From Prorocentrum cordatum (lineage: Eukaryota; Sar; Dinophyceae; Prorocentrales; Prorocentraceae), in NCBI GenBank assembly GCA_963575745.1, contig CAUYUJ010003925.1:137501-201500 (forward strand): 64,000 nucleotides of DNA, written 5' to 3'. The notes under the pieces are model-generated. The model was not told where the DNA came from. It made no database searches and worked only from the letters and a program-made list of their open reading frames with translations. Positions 32,601 to 40,620 of the stretch are shown in pieces. Each line of letters starts with the position of its first letter. The first letter of the stretch is position 1. The position numbers and the translations under genes were made by a program.

Positions 32601-33049
32601 TGGCTCTCCGGTCCCCGAGCTCCGTCTGCGGGGGGGGCTGCGTTGCCTGGGACGCCCTGCTCGCGCGCCCGTGGGCTGCGACTGCGGACCGTCCGGCGTC
32701 GCAGGCCCAGACTCGAGAGGAATCCGCGGCCTTGGACGGCTGCGGCTGCCTGCGCTGCTCGGCCTGCTTCTCCACCCAGATGAAGGAGACATAGTGGTAC
32801 GCCCTCCGCATTGCCAACTTCCTGACGGTAACAAGTCACCTGCGAACATTTATCACGATACCGAGAGGCTCGGTAGACCTGGGCATGATGTGCGCAGAGA
32901 TGGGCGAAAGAGTTCCGCCCGTCACTAGGTGGCGGGAGGTCTGACGCCTGTCCGTCCTCGAAGAGCAGGGTGGTCGGCTCGGCCTCCGCGGCGCCCCGGC
33001 AACCGTCCGGTGCCAAGGGGCGGGCGCCGCCGCGAAGTACGATGCCCAC
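29501..33049 (-). CDS. Gag-like protein with two Cys/His clusters
   Basis: Open frame of 1182 residues from a GTG; the frame is really open up to a single TAG at 33074-33076, with no ATG just after it. Residues 50-90 hold a Cys/His cluster (HLCAHH, CSQVTC, PLCLLHL). A second, at about 987-1012, reads ICWDACTWAGCPKAAGTCAHSHE and resembles a CCCH-type finger. The middle is rich in charged and Pro/Gly segments. Gag identity is inferred from zinc-binding clusters and position before pol. After about 29.88 kb this frame becomes Arg/Ser-rich and loses sense, while the -1 frame takes over. Likely nucleic-acid-binding structural protein. Confidence 0.7.
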   Translation of the reverse strand: MGIVLRGGARPLAPDGCRGAAEAEPTTLLFEDGQASDLPPPSDGRNSFAHLCAHHAQVYRASRYRDKCSQVTCYRQEVGNAEGVPLCLLHLGGEAGRAAQAAAAVQGRGFLSSLGLRRRTVRSRSPRAREQGVPGNAAPPADGARGPESHRGQATSGQHLRDASASPRGPPVGVRFEAPPSPRVPLPRDASPAPDEEAEQGDSLVLRVRVHWAAGPQWVIFLGKSRPGGGPTGDGSTTVVDVEEPRCKDYSAEGQENVCFTLKTAGIEYAPVASDQGRLPAGYLEELLYHPPLGAEEMGIGVHGVVVSNTMWEKLRPWNGVPVGGETKRIGRPQWAQLRARGDLLVYRHPAGTSGDAPGAPQPTSDELDAQLKKHWARLDRSSSPKPLFGVGWGLGEEADPAPSVPRRSSRSPAGKDHEEENTGEAMLGLYLAAHEEGSDDASALQSVAAGYDEDVNAVLGHLIKHTRRLMRSSGTEERAKYQAHIDRRERKLEQVRAEKDEGVNPPLASGLLKLDTERKPDTSQEPGQPGAPPGLDATASAPPLPPPATPPGVRVPGATRLSPPGLMPGLVPNLGQMFANRSAYGHGGLVKTPGQPDRRYAAGAGEGEPSAAFSTYAQVLQNGQEQQHLDNMRLLQAVDSLRRSGEEEKVAQRGTLGAIGRAEELDVYLARGCDTLDVEVCGTLTGRELFHGLKRACEHAKHAMQAVNWPTTVTNRMAHGIAAFCWGGRDHKDLAEWSISVADFPHCKAEVFDAYTMPTTCKLEPRPRHPVVFSQWARQAENAITVFGLVYGRMHEPGRRRALETLRLAYEEDDVAFPADYVHSLWEELAATWCEQLREKRREVCRILGLTNPRREDIKTIALAPTGPSGSAWLTFPNVYDLDAPDGHCQVVCVPRQARRLQRFLHQNLHAGPSRAPKAGKADDHAPADQEAPAGAGPGTGKAGAAVKKAAAKKRPAARAHPAGKALTSSEIGRSVKHAPRNKNGKVICWDACTWAGCPKAAGTCAHSHEAIKGLGSLDWTVQAQLIRRGGLKSGAKVDPASVDGMVAQLRAQAKAEADSKRAGASAGEGPGASSGGSRAGGSPAVWPPLSPLTRSRPPPSRRSSGRPFRAPRRTGCWTPTPTRPRWKGLVRRHTQLPSNDGTSSRRSWRAGLSRRWATSATTCIHTPWPGSHAPAQKASP

Positions 33050-33073
33050 CCGAACAGCCTCACATGGCTTGTC

Positions 33074-34444
33074 CTAGGCCTCCACCTCCGACTCTGACTC
33101 CTGATCCAAGACCTCTGCGATGCTCCCTGCAACGCCTGGCTCCGCAGCGCCTGTCTTGCGACGGCGGCGTCGCCGGCAGCAGAAGGAGCAACCGCAGGAG
33201 AGGATGCAGTAGAGGAACACGATAACCTTCCAGATGCCCCTCCCCAGGTCGGCGACGGTCCGCCATAGCAGGAAGATGCCGCGGCAGGAGGTGAACCTGG
33301 CGTGGGAACCGATGTCCACGATCGCCTCGGAATCCAACGCAGCGTACTCTTTGCAATGAACTTCTCCAGGCTGATCTCTACAGACCATGTTGCGGCACAG
33401 GTGGATGGAACGGCCTTCGAGCGACTCCAGCTTCTGGCGGAGTGCGCGTGAGCTTGCCCCCTTCACGCCCAGGTAGTCTATCCAAAGGCCCTTCCTGTCG
33501 ATCCGCTTGGGCTCCGAAAGGTCGACCTTCAACCGGGCCACGTGGTCGTCGATCTTGATCAGCACGTCATTGGGTCGCCTCCCAGTCCCACGACCCTTCA
33601 CCTTCTTACTGTAGTACTCAGTGGTCGTGGCTGGTCCGGTCTCTGGCCCCATCCAGTTGATCTGGGTAAGGGCAGGCGGAGCCGGCGGCAGGTACCTTTC
33701 GGCAGCTGCATCGCCAGGCTCTCGCCGGCGGCACTTGGAGCACCGCGCCAGTAGACCAATCAGCCAGAGGGCGGCTGCGCAGGGGGCCAGTAGAGTACGA
33801 CAGATATGAGTAAGAAAAGCAAGCACCGCCAAGAAAGCCAAGAAGATGAACGCCCATGCCACGGCAGGCCAGGCGGCTCCGAAGACCGTCAGGCCCAGCT
33901 TCTCGAGAGCATAGAAGAACCATCCGCCATCCTTGGTCAGCCAGCCCGTCTCGGCGTGGGTGGAGAAGGCGCTCCCGAGGCTGTCAAGCTTCTCGTAGGC
34001 GACCTCGCCCATGCCACTCAGGCGCCAGGCCCAGGTGCCCTCACGTAGTGGCTTCAACCCTAGCGCCCAGACACCCCAGCCGCCCACCCAAGACTCCTCG
34101 CTGCCTGGGTTCTTGGTGGGATAGCTGCCATTCTCGACTCCTCCGGCGGCCTGGGCTGGAGGCGGGGGCGGCGCTCCCGGCGGCCCGCTGTCGGGCGGCG
34201 CCTGGGGGCTGCCTGCATCCCCACCCTCTTCCTCGTGCTCGCCGATCTCCATGCCGTACTCGGAGTCGTCGCAGTACGGCACGGTGCGCCCGAACGGGAC
34301 CTCCTGGGCCGCAGCCGGGCGGCCCCATCCGGCGCGGGCAACAGCAGAACTGAGCGGCCCGCGCCAGTCGTAGGCGGCCGCGCTGGTGATCAGCGCGATC
34401 AGCCCGCGTGCCGGGCCTGCCAGCGCTGGGCGCCAGGCAGCCAT
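33074..34444 (-). CDS. Membrane protein with signal-peptide-like N-terminus
   Basis: The ATG at 34444 begins MAAWRPALAGPARGLIALIT, a plausible cleavable signal ending near SAAAYDW. The frame is open further back to 34549, inside repeat A1, but without ATG. From the ATG: an acidic, Pro-rich extracellular-like region with one NGS sequon (about residue 105); a strong hydrophobic segment at 186-212 (AWAFIFLAFLAVLAFLTHIC) with another at 218-233; a soluble stretch with Cys residues; then hydrophobic 401-422 (IWKVIVFLYCILSCGCSFCC) followed by a run of Arg. It stops at TAG, beyond which the same frame continues into the Gag-like ORF. No family recognised; an Env-like role is only a guess. Confidence 0.7.
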   Translation of the reverse strand: MAAWRPALAGPARGLIALITSAAAYDWRGPLSSAVARAGWGRPAAAQEVPFGRTVPYCDDSEYGMEIGEHEEEGGDAGSPQAPPDSGPPGAPPPPPAQAAGGVENGSYPTKNPGSEESWVGGWGVWALGLKPLREGTWAWRLSGMGEVAYEKLDSLGSAFSTHAETGWLTKDGGWFFYALEKLGLTVFGAAWPAVAWAFIFLAFLAVLAFLTHICRTLLAPCAAALWLIGLLARCSKCRRREPGDAAAERYLPPAPPALTQINWMGPETGPATTTEYYSKKVKGRGTGRRPNDVLIKIDDHVARLKVDLSEPKRIDRKGLWIDYLGVKGASSRALRQKLESLEGRSIHLCRNMVCRDQPGEVHCKEYAALDSEAIVDIGSHARFTSCRGIFLLWRTVADLGRGIWKVIVFLYCILSCGCSFCCRRRRRRKTGAAEPGVAGSIAEVLDQESESEVEA

Positions 34445-34497
34445 GGCACGCGCGCTTCCGGGCGCCGAGGGCGCCCAGACCTCCTGAGGTCGGCTCC

Positions 34498-34629
34498 AGG
34501 GCTTTGAGCCCCGAAGGCTTGGGCGGGAGAGAGGGAAAGAGAAGGGCAAGCAGAGGCAGGAGCAGGGAGAGGAGAAAACCCAAGCCGCCTGGGGGGGGCG
34601 GGGTCCAACCGTTTAGGACAAACAACTAA
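34498..34629 (-). repeat. Nested element terminal repeat A1
   Basis: 132-bp outer 5' repeat of the minus-strand element, ending AACAACTAA at the host junction (host resumes with TCCACGTG). Transcription would presumably start in or near it, but no promoter motif is recognised. Confidence 0.9.
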
Positions 34630-34934
34630 TCCACGTGACGAACCTCCTCGGCGTGGAGCGGACGCTGCGGAAGATGCAGCTGATCGAGCACTTCTGGGAC
34701 GAGAAGCAGCGAGAGCAGGATGCTGGACAACTGAAGCTGCCGGTGGAAGATGTCTCCGCCTTCGTGGGCGGCGCGGGTCTGTCGAGCCGCCCGAGCAGCA
34801 TGGCGCGCCCCGCCCTGCCGGGCGTCGTCGGGAAGGAGCTCGAGCGCATCAGTCAGATCAAGAAGAACGCCCGCAAGCTGCGGGAGGAGGCGAAGGCCGC
34901 CGATGGGCCGAAAGCCAGCGGAGCCAAGGCGTAA
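34630..34934 (+). CDS. Host element Gag-like protein, 3' part
   Basis: Continuation of the frame that starts at 17917. The split codon is G at 19045 plus TC at 34630-34631. It reads on through NLLGVERTLRKMQLIEHFWD, a charged and probably helical segment, and ends in a Lys/Ala/Glu-rich helix (ERISQIKKNARKLREEAKAA) before TAA. Exact frame continuity over a 15.6-kb insert shows that the insertion neither duplicated nor deleted host bases. Gag decayed little before the interruption. Confidence 0.75.
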
Positions 34935-35047
34935 CTCTCTCATGCCCGGGGGGGCCCAGTGGCCCAGCCCCCCCGGGCGCTACGGCATCGGGGCCCGTCT
35001 CGGCGACAACCTGTGGCGCTGAGGGTGTACATGGCACATTCGACGGC
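34935..35047 (+). other. Host element Gag-RT spacer
   Basis: Short GC-rich interval with a GCCCGGGGGGGCCC-type hairpin soon after the Gag stop. No slippage signal recognised. Confidence 0.4.
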
Positions 35048-36442
35048 TTGGGTGCAGAGCGGCAGCGAGACCTCTTTCCGCTGCCAGTGCCCGGCGCCGC
35101 CGACCCTTGCGGGCTGGCTGCTGGCGCCTGTTCTCGAGCCGTGCGGCGGCGCGCTCGGCGCGCAGCGTCCGCGCCCTGGCTCGCGCGGCAGGCGGTCGAG
35201 GCGCTCAGTGGCCTCAGCGGCGCCGGGGCGCAGGGTGGCTCACTGCCGCGGGCTGGCGCGACGCTCGCGCAGCAGCACTGCCTGACGCGGATCGCGGACT
35301 CCGTCGCCCAGCTGGGTCCCCCGCCAGGCGACCCACAGCCTTTGGCAGCCCTGCAGGAGCTCCAGGCTGCTCTGTCCTACGATGGCTCGCTCTCGACGAG
35401 GGCAGAGGCGATGGGCGTCTCCCGGCTCTCGCTGCCCCCTCCAGGTAACCACCCTGTGGCGCTGGGGCAGCTTCTGGGCGCCGAGGTTTTCGACTCCGTC
35501 TATCGTGATATCTCGTGCAAGGTCTGGCCAAAGACCGAAGTTTTGCAGCAGAAGCAGCGCGTTGGCTTCAAGAAGCCGTACTCGGACCCCAGCCTTCGAG
35601 ACCCTCGCCGCGATGCAGAGCTGGCGAGGCGTCTCCACGAGGCCGGGGTGGTCGACCTCGTCAGCGACGCCGCCCTGGTGGTCGACGAGGTTGGCCATTT
35701 CAGCGTGGCCAAGAAGAGCGGGAAGCAGCGGCTGGTCGTCGACGCCCGCCCGGCCAACTTCTGGTTCGGCGACCCCGAGGGCGTCCACCTGGCCACCGGC
35801 GCTGCGCTGGCAGCGATCGAGTTGCCGGACGGCGCCAGCTTGTGGACCGCCTCGGCGGACATCGCGGACGCTTTCTACAACGTGGAGCTGCCGGACGCCT
35901 GGAGGCCGTATTTCGCGCTCCCTCCGCTGGACTCCTGGAGGCTTGGGCGCGAGGCCGTCCCCGGGCAGCCTCACCCGCAGCGGCTCTGGCCGCGGCTCGC
36001 GGTGCTGCCCATGGGCTGGCCCCGCGCGCTGGCCATCTGCCAGCGGGTGTCGGAGGCGGCCGCCGACCGCGCAGGGCTGTCAGTGCTGTCCAGGATCGCG
36101 GACCGTCGTGCCGGCCCTAGTCTGGGCGCGGGCGCGCACTTCGTGCACGTCGACAACTTCGCGCCCCTCGCCCTCGACGGGGACACCGCCGACCGCATGA
36201 AGGATGACATGGTCGCCGAGCTGCGCAGCGAGGGCCTCCGGGTACATGACGAGGAGCCTGCTTCGCTCCACGCGCAGGTGCTGGGCTGGGTGATCGATGG
36301 CGCGCGGGGAGCAGTCGCGCCTTCGCCTCGGAGAGCCTGGAGGATCATCCTGGCCACGCGTGCGCTCCTCGCCATGCCGAAGGTCTCGGCTCAGCAGGTG
36401 CGCCAGGTCGTGGGGCAGTATACACCTTCCTCTTCATGGTGA
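35048..36442 (+). pseudogene. Host element reverse transcriptase
   Basis: Open frame of 464 residues with RT landmarks: SGKQRLVVDARPANFWFG (fingers), ADIADAFYNVELP (motif A with the first catalytic Asp), VLPMGWPRALAICQ (motif B region), and HFVHVDNFAPLAL, where YVDD is expected but HVDN is seen, so the last catalytic Asp may be replaced by Asn. It sits just after Gag. The frame ends in YTPSSSW plus TGA because of an apparent TA dinucleotide duplication at about 36419-36422; dropping two bases restores QYTFLFMVRRPLL and reads on into RNase H. True 5' start uncertain. Confidence 0.75.
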
Positions 36443-37260
36443 GGCGCCCGCTGCTGGCTGTTTTCTCGGCCGTGTACCGCTTCATCGCAAAGGCCGGCGA
36501 GGCGCCCAGGCCCTGGTGGCCCAGCGTGAGCCGAGAGCTGGTGGGGGCCATGGGAGTTGTCCCGCTGGCGCACGCCGACCTCCGGGCCCGGTGGTTGGGC
36601 CGAGTTCTGTGCGCGGATGCCTCCGAGTGGGGCCGAGGGATGTGCGAGCGTAAAATAAGCGGAGACGTGGTGGAGAGGATGGGTAGGATCCAGTAGCGCT
36701 GGCGCTTCCGAGACCCCAGTGCCAGGGCGCCACGGGGGCAGCTCATCGAGCCCCTCGAGCCCCTGGAGGCCCGCGTCTACTCCGAGCCGTCCTCGAGATG
36801 TCACGTCTGCATCGCACCGTCGGACATCCAGGAGCCCATCGCCCCCATGGACAAAGGCAGCCCCCACGTGGAGCCCCAGGAGACCGACTTCGAGCCTCTG
36901 GAAGTTCATCACATCTCTGGGGACTGGGTCGTCATCTCGAGCGGGGCCTGGGAGAGGGGGGAGCACGTCGCAGCCTTGGAGGGGGGGGCTCTAATCCACG
37001 CCTTGAAGCACGTCCTCCGGGACGCCGGGCAGCACGGCCATCGCGTCCTCTCCCTCTCAGACATTCTCGTCGCCGTCCTGGCTCTGACCTAGGGCCGCTC
37101 CTCGCGGCCGAGGATGGCGCGCATTTGCCGCCAGTGGGCCGCCCTCGTGGTGGCAGGGGGCGCCACCGCGGCGCTGCGGTGGATCCCGTCGGAGGCGAAC
37201 CCGGCGGATCTGCCCTCCCGCCGGGCGCTGAGGATCGGCGCGCGGCTGCGCTGGGATGCT
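36430..37260 (+). pseudogene. Host element RNase H domain
   Basis: Frame +1 relative to the window carries DIRS-type RNase H landmarks: VLCADASEWGRGMCER (first Asp), GEHVAALEGGALIHALKHVL (Glu), HRVLSLSDILVAVLAL (second Asp), and RWIPSEANPADLPSRR, the typical C-terminal box of RNase H in YR retroelements. In-frame TAG codons at about 36694 and 37090 interrupt it, so it is not translated as one piece. Confidence 0.75.
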
Positions 37261-37509
37261 GTCGCCAGTCTGGCCGCCGCGCGGGTGGCCGGACAGGCAG
37301 GCGCTGGTGCCGGCGCGGCTCGTGGCGATGGCCCCGCGCCCGGCAGCGGCGGGGGGCCCCCGCCAGGCGGCGGCCTCGCAGCGAGGCTAGCGCCAGGCGA
37401 GACGCAGCCACCTGTCGAGGCCGGCGGAGGCGGGCGCCAAGCGTGCGGGGAGGGCCGCGGCGCAGACGCCCGAGGCAGCCTCCTTTCGCTTCTCGGCGGG
37501 CCATGTCCT

Positions 37510-38140
37510 GAGGGCCCTCTCGGTCTCGGCGGCCCCGAGGGCCAAGTACACGCGCCTCTGGGCCGATCTCGCGGTCTGGATGGCGTCCGTGACCGCGGTC
37601 CTCCGCACCGAGATGGCGGGCGACCTGCTGGGGCGCTGGATGGGCCAGCGGCGCGCCGAAGGTTGGAACCCCGAGCGCATGGCCTACCGGCTGGCGGCGC
37701 TGAAGTTCAGGATGCCGCAGATCGGGCGCGGGGGCCAGGGGTTGCCGAAGACGCAGGTCTACGACGTGCCGTTCTACAGCTCCCTGCCCAGCGCTCTGAG
37801 CTGGTTCAAGGCGGGGGCCCACTCCATCGAGCCGATGTTCCCGCTCACCCTCGGGCGCGTCAGCCCCCTGTTCAAAGAGGCGGCGGAGGCCGTCAAGCTG
37901 GCGTCGCTCACCCCGCGGCTGAACCAGCTGCGGCACTCGGGCCCGTCGGTGGAGTTGGCCCTGCAGCTGCGGACCCTGGCCAGCGTCAAGCTCCGCGGCC
38001 GTTTGCGGACCGACGCGTCGGTCGCGCGCCCCCCCAAGCCAGGCCGCGTCAGCGAGCAGCTGCAGAGGCCGGCGCCCAGGGTGCAGCGCGCGGTCCCGCT
38101 GGCCCCGGCACGGCTGGCCTCTCTCCTCGGCTGGCGCTGA
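37510..38140 (+). pseudogene. Host element tyrosine recombinase, catalytically dead
   Basis: The frame from about 37511 reads PRAKYTRLWADLAVWMASVT (core-binding region) to LTPRLNQLRHSGPS (box II, LRHSGPS in place of HxxR), then KLRGRLRTDASVARPPKPGRV. In related recombinases this last part is RGRW..DxSVxRYxK, so the catalytic Tyr has become Pro (CCC) and the conserved Trp has become Leu. The box-I Arg was not found. The product would integrate or circularise element DNA if active. Stop TGA at 38138-38140. Confidence 0.7.
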
Positions 38141-38159
38141 GGAGGCTGCTGGCCCCCCG

Positions 38160-38851
38160 CCGCCGGTGCTTCCCGGCGCCTCCGATCTTCGTGGAGGTTT
38201 TCTCTGGCGAGGGCGTGCTGTCGGCAGCTCTGCGGAGCGAGGGCGGCCTGGTCATCGAGTGAGACATCGCCTGGGGAGCCGACTGGGACCTCACGTGACC
38301 CGAAGGTGTCCCGGGCGTTGCGGGGCTGGCTGGACGCCGGCCTAATCTGGGGCCTGCACTTCGGGGTGCCCTGCGAGACGTGGTCCAAAGTCCAGGGCGC
38401 TGGGCCGCTGCGCGTGCCAGGCGGGCCTCCGTCCTGGCCAAGCCGCCTTCGCTCCGACTCAGAGCTCTGGGGGCTCGCGGCCGTAACGCGCCCGGCGGAC
38501 CGAGCTCAGATTATGACCGCCAATAGGTTAGTGAGGTGCTGTGAAAGTGTGATGGCAATTTGTAAGCGTATGCAGATCCCGTTTACAGTCGAGAATCCCG
38601 CGATGTCTAGGCTGTGGCTCATTCCGTCTCTGCAGTGTTTTCGAAAGCGACCACACTTTTTCTGGGCTGTCACGCATTTTTGCCAAGACGGGGCCGCGTG
38701 GAAAAAGCCGACTGGTCTCCTAGGCTATCGTGTAGATGTATCAGGCTTCGCTCGTTTGTGCACGGGCTCTCGTACGTGTTGTAGTAGGACTGGTCAGCCC
38801 CATCAGATTCTAAGAGGAAGAAGCTCCAGGAAGGCCTCTGTGGACTTCTAG
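38160..38851 (+). pseudogene. Host element methyltransferase-like domain
   Basis: Begins IFVEVFSGEGVLSAALRSEG, like motif I of C5/DIRS methyltransferases (FSGxG), then TGA codons where Trp is expected (VIE*DIAWGADWDLT*). After a frame change at about 38300 it continues WGLHFGVPCETWSKVQG (PC-x-T, motif IV-like), PFTVENPAMSRLW (ENP), and THFCQDGAAWKKPTGL (cys-containing strand followed by KPT), ending at TAG 38849-38851. Codon third positions turn AT-rich from about 38500. Enzyme activity is unproven for such domains. Confidence 0.65.
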
Positions 38852-38998
38852 TTGCGCAGGCCTACCCCGAGGCGCTTGCGAGACGATGGGCTCGCGCGCT
38901 CATCGGCGCCAGACTGCACTCCGAGGCTCTGTCAGTCACACCGATCTGGCTAGGCCGCTAACACAGAGGAGTAGCTCTCCGGATAGTTCGGGATGTTT
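38852..38998 (+). other. Host element 3' untranslated segment
   Basis: Between the methyltransferase-like stop and repeat B1. One frame stays weakly coding-like (AYPEALARRWARALIGARLH); it may be the real C-terminus before decay. Confidence 0.4.
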
Positions 38999-39135
38999 TG
39001 GCCGTGGGGCCGTGCGCTAACGCACACATTCGGTTGATGAATTATCTCTCTTGCCGGCCCCAGAGTCGTTCACGGTGCTGCCTCTTGCTGTCTAACAGAA
39101 TCCGACCTGGCCTCGGAAATAACATCGGCGGGCAT
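38999..39135 (+). repeat. Host element repeat B1
   Basis: 137 bp starting TGGCCGTGGGGCCGTGCGC and ending CATCGGCGGGCAT; matches 39271-39407 with seven substitutions and no gaps. Only GG separates it from A2. Confidence 0.9.
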
Positions 39136-39137
39136 GG

Positions 39138-39231
39138 ACTTGTCTATTGAAGATGAATGCCTTTAGCGGGGAAGGGAGAGGCCGAATGCAGCATGCGTTG
39201 TGTCTTTTCAATAGCCTTCGGCTCTCGAGCT
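39138..39231 (+). repeat. Host element repeat A2
   Basis: 94-bp internal copy of A1. It lies between B1 and B2, which is the diagnostic split-direct-repeat order and would be the template for a circular intermediate junction. Confidence 0.9.
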
Positions 39232-39270
39232 CCCACCCTCCCGCCCTGTTGCTGCTGTAAGGCTTCGCCG

Positions 39271-39407
39271 TGGCCGTGGGGCCGTGCGCCAGAGCACAAA
39301 TTCGGTTGATGAATTATCTCTCTTGCCGGCCCCAGAGTCGTTTACGGTGCTGCCTCTTGCTCTCTAACAGAATCCGACCTGGCCTCGGAAATAACATCGT
39401 CGGGCAT
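39271..39407 (+). repeat. Host element terminal repeat B2
   Basis: Outer 3' copy of B1, 39 bp beyond A2. The flank after it begins TACCACGATCATC. Confidence 0.9.
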
Positions 39408-39900
39408 TACCACGATCATCATCACAGTCATCATCATGTTCGTCATCATCATCTCCATTTACGTCTTTCACCATCATCAGCAGCACCCTTCCCGCTTTTT
39501 CTTCCCATCTTTATATTACTTTCCTGCTTCTCCTCTTGTTCCCCTGTCCTTCCCAGCACATGGGGCTGAGCAGGTGGCGAGCGGATACCGCCGCCCCCCA
39601 CAGGGAAGATCATCTTTCCCAAGATGTACCCGCTGTCGCCACCGGCCCTCGTGATGCTAACCCCCAGCGGGCGGTTCGAGGCGAACCTCCATCCATCCAT
39701 CCATCCGTCAGTGCTTTTCTCCATCCCTCCCTATTCCTCTTCCTCTATCTCTCTTTCGCTCCTCTCCTCAGTCCCTCTTCGGTGTAAGTGCTTCTCCTTG
39801 GTCGCACCACCAGACATGTCCGTAGGCTGGGCTGGGCGGTTCGCTTGATATCTCGTCACGTCGTATTGACCCAAGCCTTTAGATTTCCTGCAGTTGCACG
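39408..39900. other. Flank of the nested elements, low complexity
   Basis: CAT/ATC-rich stretch (39411-39480), then pyrimidine-rich DNA with an ATCC tandem at about 39690-39710. Nothing coding recognised. Confidence 0.45.
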
Positions 39901-40620
39901 GACGGAGGGCCCGTCGTTTTCAAAATGTGGTTCTCGCCTTATTGCCGCACGCATTCGCCGTAAGATATGCTAGCAGTGACGCGGACGGGGGCTGGCAAGT
40001 TATCAACATGGGGTTGTCGCATCCCTTTCGAGGAAACGTATAACCACAATTGCAAATTGGTACGAAGCATGCACATCTGGTTCAGTAAGTACGTCTTGAA
40101 GCTGAGTTTGACACACTTGTGAAGATTTATCTGACGTCTACGCGCTTCATGCTTGTAGTGGTTTTCAGTGGTGCTGCTATGTTGTTCATGTGCGATTGTA
40201 GTGGTTTGCGGCTTTGGATGATTGCTTTCTGACTCTCACTTGCGTTGCAGTGTACTGAAATGGTTTGTGTTTGTGTTTGGTTGCTTTCGGTGCTTCTAGA
40301 GGGAGGGCATGAGGAGGCACTAGAGATTATCAAAAGCCACTGAATGAGGATGTTTTTACAGGAACTTCAAACAAATCACGTAGGGATGGAGGGCGGCGCG
40401 TTTTCAAAATGGGGTTCCCGCTTGAGCCTCCCTCAAAAAACGGCCACAAGTGCGACAGTTGGCGATGCTACTGTGGATGGCAGGCGGTTCCTTTTCAAAA
40501 TAGGGCTCTCGCTTGTGACTTCGTTGGAGTTTACGACAAGACGTTTGACATTGTGCAGCAGCTGTGCGGATGCAGGGTGGCTCTTTTTCACAGCGGGATT
40601 GCCGTTTTTTTGGCATGACT
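39900..40620 (-). repeat. Inverted relatives of the 84-bp satellite
   Basis: Units with the core TTTTCAAAATGTGGTTCTCGC occur at 39913, 40401 and 40492; a weaker one is at 40583. The last three are spaced about 91 bp. Read on the minus strand the core is GCGAGAACCACATTTTGAAA plus a GGGCCCTCC-type block, as in the array at 56.5-57.5 kb. The 40000-40370 interval between copies is AT-richer and lacks clear units. Confidence 0.7.

Larger units (their letters stand above)
19046..34629 (-). mobile_element. Large nested YR retroelement, 15.6 kb
   Basis: Minus-strand element inserted in the host Gag gene. Its repeats, read 5' to 3' on the minus strand, are A1 34629-34498, then ORFs, B1 19700-19473, A2 19472-19341, a 67-bp spacer, and B2 19273-19046: the Ngaro-type split direct repeat layout. 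A copies differ at 4 of 132 sites and B copies at 5 of 228. Four long open regions follow one another: membrane protein, Gag-like, MT-containing, and RT/RNase H/MT-like/YR. All expected YR catalytic residues and the RT DD pair are present. It is far larger than the 5-7 kb usual for Ngaro/DIRS elements. No target duplication is seen. Confidence 0.9.
17412..39407 (+). mobile_element. Host YR retroelement (Ngaro/DIRS-like), interrupted
   Basis: Plus-strand retroelement with split direct repeats: A1 at 17412-17505, then coding region, then B1 38999-39135, A2 39138-39231 and B2 39271-39407. A copies differ at 5 of 94 sites and B copies at 7 of 137. Coding order is Gag-like, RT, RNase H, tyrosine recombinase, methyltransferase-like. 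A second element occupies 19046-34629; without it the host is 6,412 bp. Gag is intact when the insert is removed, but pol has several stops and frame changes and the YR has lost its tyrosine, so it is inactive. No flanking duplication is seen, as expected for YR-mediated integration. Confidence 0.85.

Noticed and set aside
19046-34629. Interpretation of the flanking repeats as LTRs
   Set aside because: The repeats are not simple direct termini: two different repeats are arranged A...B-A-B, and the polymerase ORF ends in a tyrosine recombinase rather than a DDE integrase.
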